DNA from: Harmothoe impar
Lineage: Eukaryota; Annelida; Polychaeta; Phyllodocida; Polynoidae
Assembly: GCA_947462335.1 (NCBI GenBank)
Contig: OX381707.1
Location: 17,631,014 to 17,695,013 of the forward strand
Length of the DNA: 64,000 nt
Direction: 5' to 3'
Made by a program: the position numbers and the translations under genes. Under the pieces are notes generated by a model, which searched no databases, was not told the origin of the DNA, and saw only the letters and a program-made list of their open reading frames with translations. Numbering within the stretch: the stretch's first letter is position 1; every line of letters begins with the position of its first letter. Positions 1 through 10,464 of the stretch are shown piece by piece.

Positions 1-38
1 TTGCTTGTACATATTAATTGTTTTGTGGCTCAACCGTT

Positions 39-1341
39 TCAAGGAAATAAACATGACGGTTGGTTCTCTGCTGAGAAAGTATCTGCCATGACAGGCGTCA
101 CTTCTGCTAACCGGTGTCCAATCGAGCTATCCTCTCCCCCCTCATTCTTAGTCTGAGTTTCCGCCGTCACCGCTTTCTGCGCTTCCTCATCCAGCAGTGC
201 TTCCCGTAGTTCACAAAGGATCAGTCCTAGCTGGCCATCCCAGTTCTCCTCATGATAAAAGACATTGTTGTATGTGGTATCATATCCCCAGAAAGCATCT
301 CTCTCAGTGAGGATGAGCTTGTGTTCAGCTGTCTCTAGTAAGACTTTCTGAACGTCTTCATTCTGGCGAAACTTCAAATTCTGTGTAAGTTCCATGGCGG
401 CTGTTTGTTTTGCCTTCCAGCGGTTTCCTCCCGTGCATTTATTTCCCTCGGTAATGGCATCACGGCCATTTTGTGTGCGTAGCACCAGGTCTGCCGTTGA
501 CTGATCATCCATTTCCTGGCATTTAAGCCATTGGAACATCTGTTCTGCGCAGTGGAACTCAATGCCCCCATACACTATTTTCACTGGGTAGAGGGTGCTA
601 AAGATGCTCTCAGGGCCACAGAAAATGGTTCTAGCCTCTGTAAGTTGTTGGTTTAATGGGATGCTACCTGCACTGTATTGCTGTCTATAGCTGTCATTCT
701 TCATTGTGCGTTCAATCATGTCTTCTACTTTAATCCTGTCTTTTTGAAATAAAACCTTCTCTTTCATCTTCATACAGTATTTAGCAACCTGACTGAACAC
801 TGTTTTGACGCCCCGCACATCCGGCGTGTCCTTGTCTAGGTTCACAGGTATGTGTGGGTCTTCATTCACTGTCGTTGGTAAATCCTGTACTAAAGCTTTC
901 AGTCTACATGGGGATTTGAAATTTGGGTCACTGTTGTTGGTTGTGTGGTCTTTTTGAAGCCTACTGTCTGGTTTTGGTTCAAGCTGGACCGAGGGCAGCT
1001 TCTTCGGGTCTTTTGCATCAAACAGTGTTGTTTCAGTCATTTCCTCATTGTATTCCAGGAACATGGTCCTCAGCTTGTCCACTTTAATGCATGTCTCTCT
1101 TAGGGCATCTTTTTGGGAATTTTCAAAAGTAGCTATCCTATTGTATATTGCCGTGTTTGAGTTGTCAATGGCTGTGTGAACACTTGATATTTGGGAATTC
1201 AAATTCGCATTAAGAATGAACATCATTCTTTCCATATTTTTGAAGCTTTTTGCCAATTCTGTAGTTTCAATGATGTAGCTCATGGTGTCCAAAATGTTGC
1301 TCTGCGAGTCATCAAAGAGCACAGCTTGCTCCTGCAAAGTT
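39..1341 (-). CDS. Terminal coding exon: coiled coil plus NADAR domain
   Basis: One long exon encodes about 433 residues and ends at a TGA at 41-39. The first ~100 residues are helical and heptad-like (around SYIIETTELAKSFKNMERMM). Residues 105-235 are a charged linker, and residues ~236-382 match the NADAR/YbiA family. The hallmark features are FCGPESIFSTLYPV, the AEQMFQW helix with the conserved Glu (about residue 265), a KFRQNEDV segment, an FWG motif (349-351) and the C-terminal NWDGQLGLILCELR helix. The family hydrolyses ADP-ribose-type N-glycosidic bonds, and bacterial members reverse guanine ADP-ribosylation. The open frame reaches a TTG at 1337 with no ATG, so this is not a first exon. 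The acceptor at 1342 (TTTGCAG) keeps phase with the lectin exon at 4531; the alternative acceptor 10 bp inside would shift the frame. Confidence 0.85.
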
Positions 1342-4300
1342 CTGCAAAGTGCAATAGGGGGGCTTTATTACACTTAGCATGCAGGTACTTCTGATTTAGT
1401 ATGTTTTTACCAATGAGGACTAATCAGAAGGCAGCATTTCAGTTAGGTCACGCCCCCTTTTGCAGTGCAACCCCGTATTGACCAATCAGTGAGAACCTCA
1501 TCCACAAAACAACGGCAGTAAGGTAAATATGCCGACATAACGCCAATTCACACCTTTAAAAAAAGACCGAGGAGGATAAGCGTATAGTGTAGAACGGAGC
1601 TCTGTGCGCCACTCCCATTGACTTAACACTGTGACAGGCCTTCTTGGCACTATTTTTGAGGCTCCGAGCGCCAGTGTGCCGTGAGGGTGTACGCGAGTGG
1701 TGTTCCCATAGCTCGCAGTGCTAAAGCATGCCACTTTCAGATGCTATATAAAAATAGTAATCCTTGGAATTAATTCGACCATGGATGGGATGTTGACAAT
1801 TACTTTTTCTTTAAGTTTTCCTTATGTTTGCGTGAGAGATTAAGGTAGGGCAAACTCCGGGGTAGATACATTTTCTTTGTACAAGAATTCTTCACTTGGA
1901 ATTGGGCGCCGTAACCCTTGAATGGGTCGTAGATGAATAGGTTAGTCCTTATCTCAGCTGTCTGAATTTGGGGATAGGTTAGTCCACTCAAAAAAATAAG
2001 ATGGTTTCTCATCACCGCGTGCGTCACAAAAAACTGGTTTTGAGGAAAACTCTATATTTTGGCCAATTTCTGATGAAAAAACTGATAAAAAATGGACAGA
2101 AATTGTCGTATTTGTTATCACATTAAAGCTTATAATACCAGAAATGCAGTGGTATAGAAATAACTTACATTTTCTCCACCTTTAAAGATCAATTAATTTT
2201 TAACCAATAAAATGTGAATTTTGGTCACGAAAAACGTCTTATACATTTTAGCCTGTGAGTAAAAAAAAACAAAAAACAATAAAAGCCTCCCTCGATAGAT
2301 TTCTCAAGACTTTGGTGATGAGAAACCACTTTTTTGGAGTGGCCTTAGGGCGCTGGCCTTACAATACAGGGCTCCCGATTTCGAATCAATGCCAAGGCTA
2401 CATGGTTAACAGACCATTTTCAAGGTTTTTTAGTTGTTCAAAAAACGTGATTGGATACAATTCTGTTGTAAAGATCATTTACATATGAAAGATATTCATG
2501 GGGCAATCTGAAATGCTTCTGTATTGTTACATGAATACTATTATATTACTTTTTTTGACCAATTAGTAAAAAAGTTTCAAAAAAGGATCAGTTAACCGGA
2601 CATCTTAAAGGGGCTGATGTCTGAGACTGGAGGAGAGTGGATCATGTAGTTCCTAACCCTACTGACTGCACCCAACACAGGGCACTGCGTTTGAGTGATC
2701 CCCAATCAGCCATAAATAGCACAACTGGACAACTCTGTTACCTTGTACCAGTTGACCAGGCCTGGTCAGGTGAAATTGGTAGGGGGACCATGAATCAGGC
2801 TTGACTTGGTATGAAACATTCTATAAAACCAGGATAAAGCTATCATAACCTCCTTAAATTGATCATTGAACTAGGCTTCTAGAGATACACAATGCAGAAA
2901 GGAATCCTTGTGTATTTAAGTGTTTATTTTTAACAGAATCCATGGGATGTGGTCTATTCAAGGGGTAGTATACCGTTTTCTGTGGACACACAAGTGGTAG
3001 TCTAGACAGTCAGTACACTGGTGGGTATCAATAGTATTGTATACTACCACTGGCATAGTCTAACTGCTGGTCACACCAGTGCAACTTATGTAGAGCTGTG
3101 GATTGCTGGAAGGAAACAACCAGCATCCTATTTCTTGGTTGCCTGAGCCATTATTTTTGGGATTCTTTGCTAGGGAAAACAATCCTACAGGGCTAGGACA
3201 TGCCTGGATCTCAGGGATTGTGCTTGGGCGATTCTAAATTTAACTGAGGTGTTATATAAACTCAACGACCCTGGCAAAGGATTTTACGATTTGGTTTGAG
3301 AAGTCTTAGCCTTCAAGTATGGATTCGAAGTCAGAACCCTTACATGGCTAAGCCAGTGCCCCCTCCCCCCGCCCCAAACCAGACAGTCGGCATACATACC
3401 ATCCCTCTTAAACCAAGTCCCTAATCTTGTCTACGAGATTTAGTAACCTATAGTTCAAAGCTAGCTCACATGATCGAGCCAATCTATCTTGCTAGTGAGG
3501 AATAATAGCTATTTAGTTTTTAAATAGTTTATTTGTAACGTCAGCTAATCATTTTCATTTACAAATTAAAATATGCAACACTGTAAGAAGTAAGTACTGT
3601 ACACCTACAGCAAAAGTTGCTGGCAACTTTTGTTCCAGTAGATCTTGCTGTAAGTGTACAGCAACTAACTTGCTGTACATCTTGCTGTGCAACTTCTACT
3701 GTAAATTTACAGCAACTTCTACCGTACATCTACAGCAAACGTTGCTGGCAACTATTGTTCCAGTAGATTTTGCTGTACATGTACAGCAACTGGGTGCTGT
3801 AAAGTTACAGAAACTTCTACTGTAGGTTTCAAATTGTTGTTTTCATCAATTTATATCAATTAACATGCATGCATGGAGAGTTCTTTCCTGCATAATAGTT
3901 CAATTCCAACTAGGATAATACACACTACACAATGTAATGGTTTAATCCTGCTTTAATACAGCTGAACTCTATGTGATTCCAGCTTTCTCCCAGTCCAGGC
4001 ACTTAAGCATTTAACTTTTCCCACCAATGTGGTGTCGATTCTATACTTTTGCTGGTTTTGATATTATTCAACACAATTATGCAAATATCAATACAGTTTA
4101 TGATAACTGTATTCAGTCTCTCTCATCCATTCTTATTATGCAATGTCTTGCGATTTTGTGAGGCTTTATTTGACTCGGGAAAGGGTTGGGTGGAACAATT
4201 ATTACAAAAATGGTATACTGCTGTCGCCTAGTGGCAGAAATCTACAGCACAATGTACTGTAAATGTACAACAACATTGCTGAAGATGCAATTTACAGTAC

Positions 4301-6626
4301 ATTATGCTTTAATTATACAGCAAATAGTGCTGTAATACCAACTACAGCAAAAAGTGCTGTAAATGTACAGCACATTGTGCTGTTTAAATACAGTAACTTT
4401 TTACAGTGGACTTATGTACATTTCATATATGTGATGAATTATACAAGATATCAATATAAGACAAGTGAATATATGAATCAATGTGAGACTAGTGAATATA
4501 TGAAAATATTCACAACAATGTTTTACTTACTCGTCTTGGTCCTCGTACTTCCATTTCTGATGACGACCAGCACCACAAACTTTCATATCCAGCTTGACTT
4601 TTGTCCCTGGATTTGGGTTTGCCTCATAGACACTCACAACCTGATATAATAAAAACATTGATGTTCATTTTTTGAAATACAAAACAGTGTCATACAAAGA
4701 CGTAAAGTGAACAACAGATGTGGCAAAAATCCGGGGTCTCATAGACAGGGGCACTGCTTTGACGATATACAGACCCAGTGTGGCGACTTTGTTCGACTAC
4801 GCCTCGTTCTTCTATGTCACGGGCTGTGAAACCTTGCTTTTGAAACTCTTGACTTTTATGTGCAAGTACTATCAGGCAGAACACCCAGTTGTTGATGAGG
4901 GCTGGGCAGAAAACATGGATGACGGAAGACGACTAAGGTCTGACTCTAAAAATGCTCTTTGCCATGAGGCGCCTGATCACACAAGGGTACAAAAAATACC
5001 GCAGGGTACAGAGGGAAAATGTTGTGGAACGTGCAGCCCGAAGATCTGAAACAAAGTATCTCCAAAGCTCAATTCAAGAGGAAAATGAGATGCATTATTG
5101 ATCTGAGGGTGAACTATCCAAAGATATAGCTCAGCGCATAAGTAAGTCATTAGCGTGTACAATTCACTCTGATGGGTATCTAACAATTAGTACGAACTAT
5201 TAGTACAAGACTAAATTGGTACAAGTGTTTTCCAATTGTGTGGTTTGGGAAACAAATTATTTGACTTTAGTGTATATTGTATTGATTTGTAGACTTAAGT
5301 CTGTGACCTTTATTTGACTATTCTTTGCTTTATTCTTCATCATTTCATCACCTGTTTACTCATCATGTACTTAAATGATTAGTCTTGATGTAGAATATAC
5401 AAGGATTATTGTGATCTTGAAAACTGAGTACATGCTTAGGCCACTCAAAAAAAAAAAGTTGTTTCTCATCACCGCGCGCATCATAAAAATCATGATTTGG
5501 GGATTTATTCTTATTATTTTTTCTACATTTTTGATGAAAAATATGCTAAAATTGCCAAAACATTGGCAAATTTGGTATCAAATTAAAGCTTATGCTGTCA
5601 GCAATGCAATAAGCTAGGTGTATCTTGCATTGTTACAACTTTTGCTGATCAATAAGCTCCAAATTACTAAAATGTGAAAATTGATCGCGAAATGTCCAAA
5701 TGTAAATTGCCCCGAGTAAAAAAAAAAAAAAAAAATTCAATAAAAAAAACGCCCTCGTCATATTTTTCATTGCTTGGTGATGAGAAACAATTTTTTTTTT
5801 TTGAGTGGCCTTATCCTACATTCACTACTGATTCATTGTTTTTGCATTCAATATTGATAAATGTATACAGCGTCTTGAACGTATTGTCAATAAAAGAGTT
5901 TTTTTTAGAAAAAAACTCACAGAAGCAGAGTATATTCAATGGACCACATTGATATACAGCCCTGTATGCAATATACAGACAGGCTCATTCTATGGTTCTC
6001 TCAGCCAACTGTTGTATAAGGTGGTGTTTGCGATCTCAATTAAAATGAGGCTGAGGTCTATCAATATTCTATCAAGCAAAATGTTTCATGAAGGCTTACC
6101 ACGTTTTCATCATGTGCAAGCGAGATGTACTTGTCTTCACAGTGAAATGTTTGCGATGATTTACCCGGCTCATACTTGTTGATAACCAAAGTGTCTGTAA
6201 TTAAGGAAACGATTTGTTGAGTCACACTATCATAACTACATTACCATACCCATTAGGCCCCCAGGATGCTGTTTCTCCACAAATGTGCGGACGTCCGCAA
6301 ATATGTGCAGAAACAGGACCCGGAAAAAAAGGGAGGGAATCGCCCGTCATATTTCTCATGGCTTTTTAGTGATTTGAAAAGAGTTTTTTTCGGAGTAGTG
6401 GTTAAGCATAAAACTTACTGCAATCACTCTCAAGCACAAAGTTGTAATCGGCCTTGGAGTGGATGGGACCCGGGTCGACCTCTTGGTACCAATACTGGTT
6501 GTCACCACCATGGTTGGTCCACATGACGACCTGGGTGCCTGGGAAGACCTTAAATCCACTTATGTCAAGGACCAGGCCGTTCAGCTCACTGGTAATCGTG
6601 AAGTAAGAGGGTGAAGTATGATCCAT
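39..6626 (-). CDS. Spliced gene: beta-trefoil lectin - coiled coil - NADAR fusion (predicted 571 aa)
   Basis: I assemble this gene from four coding exons on the minus strand: 6626-6419, 6194-6100, 4640-4531 and 1341-39. Every junction has an AG acceptor and a GT donor (GTAAGT, GTAAGC, GTAAGT). The phases agree: 208 nt leaves one base, 95 nt restores phase 0, 110 nt leaves two bases, and the last exon supplies one base to complete a Glu codon. The product has a beta-trefoil of about 138 residues, a coiled-coil region, a charged linker and a C-terminal NADAR domain. No signal peptide is visible, so it is probably cytosolic or nuclear. Two untranslated exons and a TATA box lie upstream. NADAR (YbiA-like) proteins act on ADP-ribose or N-glycosidic bonds. 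The lectin-NADAR link crosses a 3.2-kb intron and rests on phase agreement only; two separate genes remain possible. Confidence 0.6.
1982..2344. mobile_element. PIF/Harbinger-type MITE (363 bp) in the last intron
   Basis: The ends read GTCCACTCAAAAAA and, inverted, GGCCACTCCAAAAAA, followed inward by the shared block GTTTCTCATCACC. A TTA target duplication flanks it (1979-1981 and 2345-2347). A 3-bp TTA/TAA duplication with ends starting GG is characteristic of PIF/Harbinger elements. No transposase is encoded. It belongs to the same family as 5439-5810. Confidence 0.75.
3290..3365 (-). repeat. tRNA-like relic (possible SINE head)
   Basis: On the minus strand this stretch reads like a decayed Pol III promoter: an A-box-like TGGCTTAGCCATG followed by a B-box-like GACTTCGAATCC. 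A related sequence follows the MITE at about 2345-2400. The cloverleaf does not close well, so this is a SINE-type relic at best and not a functional tRNA. Confidence 0.25.
3579..4410. mobile_element. Non-autonomous element built of palindromic TACAGCA/TGCTGTA repeats
   Basis: The 830-bp unit starts CACTGTAAGAAGTAAGTACTG and its far end, inverted, reads CACTGTAAAAAGTTACTG, so it has imperfect terminal inverted repeats of about 18-20 bp. Both arms (3600-3830 and 4240-4400) are runs of short palindromes such as CTGTACATGTACAG and GTAAATGTACAGCA. The middle (3840-4230) is unique AT-rich sequence. No clear target duplication is visible and no ORF is plausible. It sits in the last intron of the lectin-NADAR gene. 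Confidence 0.55.
4531..4640 (-). CDS. Coding exon: third beta-trefoil repeat with QxW motif
   Basis: On the minus strand an acceptor (ATTATATCAG) is followed by 110 nt reading VVSVYEANPNPGTKVKLDMK and then VCGAGRHQKWKYEDQDE, ending at a GTAAGT donor. The Gln-x-Trp (QKW) is the core signature of ricin-type beta-trefoil repeats. The exon begins in phase 0, matching the donor of the exon at 6100, and ends with two bases of a Glu codon. It is the last lectin exon recognised before the long intron leading to the NADAR exon. Confidence 0.7.
5439..5810. mobile_element. PIF/Harbinger-type MITE (372 bp) in a lectin-gene intron
   Basis: The terminal inverted repeats are GGCCACTCAAAAAAA and its inverse, continuing inward into TTGTTTCTCATCACC. 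TTA duplications flank it at 5436-5438 and 5811-5813. It is a clear relative of the 1982-2344 copy, and a decayed half copy lies at about 6318-6403. The interior is AT-rich and non-coding. Confidence 0.8.
6100..6194 (-). CDS. Coding exon: second beta-trefoil repeat
   Basis: A 95-nt minus-strand exon lies between a TTAATTACAG acceptor and a GTG/GTAAGC donor. Joined to the preceding exon through a split Asn codon, it reads NTLVINKYEPGKSSQTFHCE then DKYISLAHDENV, giving the middle of the lectin domain. Both flanking phases agree with the neighbouring exons. No other good frame exists across it. Confidence 0.65.
6419..6626 (-). CDS. First coding exon: start codon and first ricin-type beta-trefoil repeat
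   Basis: The exon opens one base after a GTTGTCTTACAG acceptor with the ATG at 6626-6624. It reads MDHTSPSYFTITSELNGLVL, DISGFKVFPGTQVVMWTNHG, GDNQYWYQEVDPGPIHSKAD and YNFVLESDC, and ends at a GTAAGT donor. The pattern LNGLVLDI, PGT-V-W, DNQ-W and SK is typical of ricin B-like lectin repeats. This ATG is taken as the start because the two upstream exons have no suitable in-frame ATG and exon 2 holds only a two-codon ATG-TGA. No hydrophobic leader follows the Met, so secretion by a classical signal is unlikely. Confidence 0.75.
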
Positions 6627-6948
6627 CCTGTAAGACAACAAGTAAAGTGCCCATGAGTCGACCACTTGGACCTGTGTTCAACCTGTGAGGTATTTTGGGA
6701 ACCATGCTGTAGTATGTTAACCAGTATGGATTTCCAAAAGATGAAGTCCCAGGCATTATAAGAAACCTAAGACATTGGCCTTATTTGCTTTAAATGAAAG
6801 GGGTATCAATTTTCCCGCTTTAGGTGCTGGCACCCACCATGTACCCCCTCTTCATCCACAAAACATTTTCTCTTATTTCTTATGGTCCCTAAATCCCTCA
6901 TGGTTAATAAATCACTACCGTATACCCAAAACACACTTCAATCTATTG

Positions 6949-7209
6949 GGTCACACCGAAAAAAAAGTTGGTCTACAGATTTGGGTTTTCAAAAATGGTG
7001 AGGGAGGGCGATTTTCATTTTATTTCTTTTTGTCTGTAGATTTCAAGCGTGACAGCAGGCAGCGGGTAAATCTTTTTTTCCTGAGGCAAAATCTTTTTTT
7101 AAACTCAATCAGGAAATAATGCGGGCGCAGTCCACAGACATTTTTTTTTCCGAATATAATTATGGTGCGGGAAATCCAGAGGGCAACTGCCATTCTTTTT
7201 AGTGTGGCC
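6949..7209. mobile_element. Divergent Harbinger-like MITE (261 bp)
   Basis: The ends GGTCACACCGAAAAAA and (inverted) GGCCACACTAAAAAG form imperfect inverted repeats, flanked by TTG on the left and TTA on the right. The end sequence resembles the GGCCACTC family. It lies in the intron between untranslated exon 2 and the start-codon exon. Confidence 0.5.
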
Positions 7210-7308
7210 TTATCAAATAGTTTCTGAATCTCTCCCATCCCCCCTCATCCTAATAATGTTCACCAATAATCCTTCATTAACAGGTTTGGCCTGAACATTA
7301 TATCTTAC

Positions 7309-7390
7309 CTTGGAATCAATGGATTCACATGGTGCGCTGCCACTCCAACGACGCTGTCACAGTCGGTGTGTTTGTCCTTACCTGCAACAA
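7309..7390 (-). other. 5' untranslated exon 2 of the lectin-NADAR gene
   Basis: An 82-nt minus-strand exon lies between a strong TATTTTACAG acceptor and an AAG/GTAAGA donor. One frame is open (reads KDKHTDCDSVVGVAAHHVNP) and would run into the lectin exon, but no in-frame ATG precedes it here or in exon 1. I therefore call it 5' UTR. It carries a minimal ATG-TGA upstream ORF that could damp translation. A coding role with an unseen start is the alternative. Confidence 0.55.
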
Positions 7391-7419
7391 CTGTAAAATA
7401 TAAACCCTAGGTCACTTTA

Positions 7420-7600
7420 GCTGGGACTCCACTACCCGATTTTCTCATCTGATCGGACCTATTCTCACAAATCGGACCCAAACAGATTGCAAATATAAAC
7501 AAACCCTGAAGCATAGGGTTGTTTATATTTACTTCTGTTTGTGTCCGATTTGTGAGAATGGGTCAGATCTGATGATAAAATCGGGTAGTGGAGTCCCAGC
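7420..7600. mobile_element. Short palindromic MITE, GCTGGGACTCCACTACCCGA ends
   Basis: The 181-bp unit starts GCTGGGACTCCACTACCCGA and ends with the exact inverse of that sequence, so the arms are near-perfect inverted repeats over more than 20 bp. Inner parts also pair (TCTCACAAATCGGACC against its inverse). The left flank TTTA and right flank ATTA do not settle the duplication length. A second, longer member lies at 8710-9093. Confidence 0.65.
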
Positions 7601-7796
7601 ATTACTGTTCCTTTTGGGCAGATTTCTAGACAAGAAAAAACTGATATTCTAAGCAATATCCATATTTGGATCTTGGGCACCCCAAAAAGTGTTCCAATTA
7701 ATATTTTTTTGGCCAGTTGTCTAGTTATCAGCAATATATTATCTCTGCATAAGACTCATGTGATCGACCTGTAAATGTAATAGTAACCTTGGGCAG

Positions 7797-7880
7797 GGGT
7801 TGATTGATTGATTGCATTGATTTACGTCCAAGTGTGCTATGATGCCTGGGACTTGCTCAAGAGTTTATCGGACTCTCGGG
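7797..7880 (-). mobile_element. 5'-truncated LINE-B 3' tail
   Basis: A GATTGATTGATT run is followed by TTTACGTCCAAGTGTGCTATG and GCCTGGGACTTGCTCAAGAG. This is the same 3'-end sequence that terminates the LINE-B copy at 58334. Read on the minus strand it is the last ~80 bp of the element plus its (AATC)n tail. Confidence 0.6.
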
Positions 7881-8504
7881 CAGGGGGTGATTTTGAATTT
7901 CCTTGTAACAAATATAGGATAGTGATCTGTTACCGTAATTAATATGTGAGACACCAGATGCGTGCAGTTGGGTAGAATTAGTAGAGATTACCTATAATTA
8001 CTTGATTTAGTACTGAAGGAGTAGTGGTAGGGAAACCCATTTCCTCGTCCCAAACCGAATTAGTAGAGATTACACATAAAATCCACTGGATGATAATACC
8101 ACCATTGATGTAAAGTTATTAATCGAGAGAGAGAGCAAATGTCGTCATGATATTCTTCAACTTTAATATCATGATCACCATATGTCTTGTTAACATTAAT
8201 ATTAAGACCTCCTAAAAGAAAGAACTCATTATAAGGTACCTTTATAGTAAGCTCAGTCATAAGGCTAGTTTAAGTGCTAAAAAATAAATCTATTTTGCCA
8301 TCAAGGGGTCTATAAATATTAAATAAATGAAATTGATACAGTATTTCGATACAATTAGCAGTTGAAATTTGCCCACCTGCCTACTATCGTAAAGTATCAC
8401 ATAGAGGCTGTAGATTGTATTTGAATCAAACTCAGCTTTAATTCAATTCCAAAAGGGAGGGGGGCTTAAACGAGGGTTTCAAGAAGTTACTACAGTACTA
8501 AAGT

Positions 8505-8625
8505 GGCAATTGATTGATTGATTTGTTTAACGTCCAGACGTACATCAAGTACCTTATGGGACATATCTCAAGTTGGCAAGGAGTCAGCCACAAATACAAA
8601 TCAGAACCCCTGATCGGCTTATAGG
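8505..8625 (-). mobile_element. Fragment of the ~580-bp LINE-derived retroposon family
   Basis: The GATTGATTGATTTGTTTAAC tail is followed by GTCCAGACGTACATCAAGTA and CAAGTTGGCAAGGAGTCA. These match the 3' ends of the copies at 27902, 42072 and 51581. Similarity fades after about 120 bp. Confidence 0.55.
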
Positions 8626-8709
8626 ATACCCATAATGTCATGAGTAAGGGCCATGCCAGTACAGGCATACACCTCCTATAGGCAAAATTTGTGAACCAGC
8701 GAAGCTAAA

Positions 8710-9093
8710 GCTGGAACTCCACTACCCGAACTTTTGGGTAATTCTCACAATCCGATCATACAGTTCTGTACAGTTTGCTGAGGAGGTAAACAGAGGCATA
8801 TTTTCTCTGTAAATTGTGCTTAGATCGGCCGATTAGAGCCATGTGGACAGTGGGGCACCAGATAAACAGAAATCAAAGTTTGATATGAGATCAGGAGTCA
8901 GAAATCGACCTCAGATGCAAAATCGGGACCTAAGTCATGTTACATTGCCTTGGCAATTCAATTTTCCCACATCATTTGTGAACGTAGATCTATATCTATC
9001 CTCTCTACTGTATATCATTGTCATGGTATATAACTGAGCCAGATTCGTGAGAATAGCCCCGATCTGAGAACAAAATTGGTTAGTGGAGACCCC
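8710..9093. mobile_element. Second MITE of the GCTGGxACTCCACTACC family
   Basis: The left end GCTGGAACTCCACTACCCGA and the right end (inverted GGTCTCCACTAACC) repeat the family termini seen at 7420-7600. The internal TTCTCACAATCCGATC also finds an inverted partner (GTGAGAATAGCCCCGATC). The right end runs into a poly-C tract, so its exact limit is uncertain. Confidence 0.5.
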
Positions 9094-9757
9094 CCCCCCC
9101 CCCCTGATCTGGCGAGGAGCCTCTGGACCTTGAGAAGGCTGAACCTACCACGTGAGTAGCGGGGCTGTGTGGGGCCAGTTTCCATGGTAGGGTTACAAGA
9201 CATCTTCCAAAGAGGCGCACTGCTAGGAGGTCCCTATAAATAATATTCAGAAAGATTATTCACAACCTCTGAATATATGTTATTTACAAAGTAGTTTTAA
9301 CTAGTAGTCTAGTATTAACTTATGACCGGCATAATCATTCAAATGATGTATTTTGTTAGTAATGATAATATACAAATTAGCTCCTTATCACAGAAACTTT
9401 CAATGCAAACAATTCTTATTTACGTTCATTATTTCTATAAATGAATTAGCATCGGTATTTATGATCTCCACTGTTTATTGAGATTGATGATGGTTATAAA
9501 ACAAATGATAAGCACTTTCATGGAATTGAATGTATACCTTAGTACAGCCAATTCAGATGTTAAAACAATGCTTTATTTCCAGCACGTATCTGTGATAGCA
9601 TCGACTGCCTAATCTACAGCCCAATATCTACATACAGAAGTTGCTGTTAATAAACATTTAATTTCATCTTGGTACAGATTTTCAGTTTTCACAGATCTCC
9701 CTTTCGCACCATCTTTGTGGATGGTCATTGTCTCAAGAAGATTTTCTGTATTTACCC

Positions 9758-9797
9758 GCCCCCCCCCCCCCCCCCCCATCCCCCCCCCCCCCCCCGC
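9758..9797. repeat. Poly-C/poly-G tract
   Basis: Almost uninterrupted C over about 40 bp, broken by AT and G. The other strand could form G-quadruplexes. Similar but shorter runs occur at 9092, 25901, 29810, 31567, 42819 and 54617. Length in such tracts is error-prone in assemblies. Confidence 0.7.
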
Positions 9798-10254
9798 CTA
9801 TGTCAGGACACTTTGGGGATTTATCCATAATAAATAGACAAGGTCGATGGAGTACTACATTTAATAATTGCTTACTGTTGATTGTGCCTACTGTTTCCCT
9901 TTAATCAATCAGCACCATGCATATGCACTGATGGTTGAAACGGTTAAATTTAGTAAAATTGTTGTTTTGAAATTCGCAATACCTTCAGAACTTCAGCCTA
10001 TGATTCCTTTCAATTCTGCACCGCACTTCCCCCTACACACCAACAACTATAAACCCAGTTCTTAGAGAAGGCAGATTGTGTCACAAAAGAATTCTCAGAG
10101 AGATCCAAGGATGAATTCAATCATGAGTTGTTCCCAATTCCCATTTTGAATTGCCAGCTAATTACCTCCTAAACATGTATATCATCAATATGATCAAAAC
10201 GGTCTATAAAAATACTCAACTTTGTTCAATATAAAAGCTGAAAATGGGACTTAC

Positions 10255-10440
10255 CTGTATGGTAGAACCTGTGTCTGGGGAGATCTGTAGTGGTGGTGTG
10301 GGGCTTGGTGGGCTGTGTTGTAGGCTCCAATGCTGTAGGTGTGTTGATGGCTGTATGGTGGGGGACCGGGTAGGTGTGTAGGAGTCTTGTTCCGCACTAC
10401 TGGAGACCGACCAGTGAGGCTGTCTTGGTTCTCGCTGCTC
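10255..10440 (-). other. 5' untranslated exon 1 of the lectin-NADAR gene
   Basis: A sequence rich in CAC/CCA on the minus strand ends at a clean CAG/GTAAGT donor (10255). It begins about 25-30 bp downstream of a TATAAAG box. It contains no ATG, so it fits a non-coding first exon. The upstream limit is inferred from TATA spacing. It is the only strong donor-plus-promoter combination upstream of exon 2. Confidence 0.5.
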
Positions 10441-10464
10441 GTGACTCTAGAGGGCTGTGACCTT

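Noticed and set aside
39..1337. NADAR frame as a stand-alone gene starting at TTG (1337)
   Set aside because: Animal genes rarely start at TTG, and an acceptor at 1342 fits the upstream lectin exon in phase. It is treated as a terminal exon.
2345..2405. tRNA gene after the first Harbinger MITE
   Set aside because: Only a B-box-like TTCGAATC is present; the acceptor and anticodon arms do not pair.
4690..5186. Overlapping frames at 4.7-5.2 kb as additional exons
   Set aside because: No recognisable domain, both strands open, and splice sites do not keep phase with the lectin gene.
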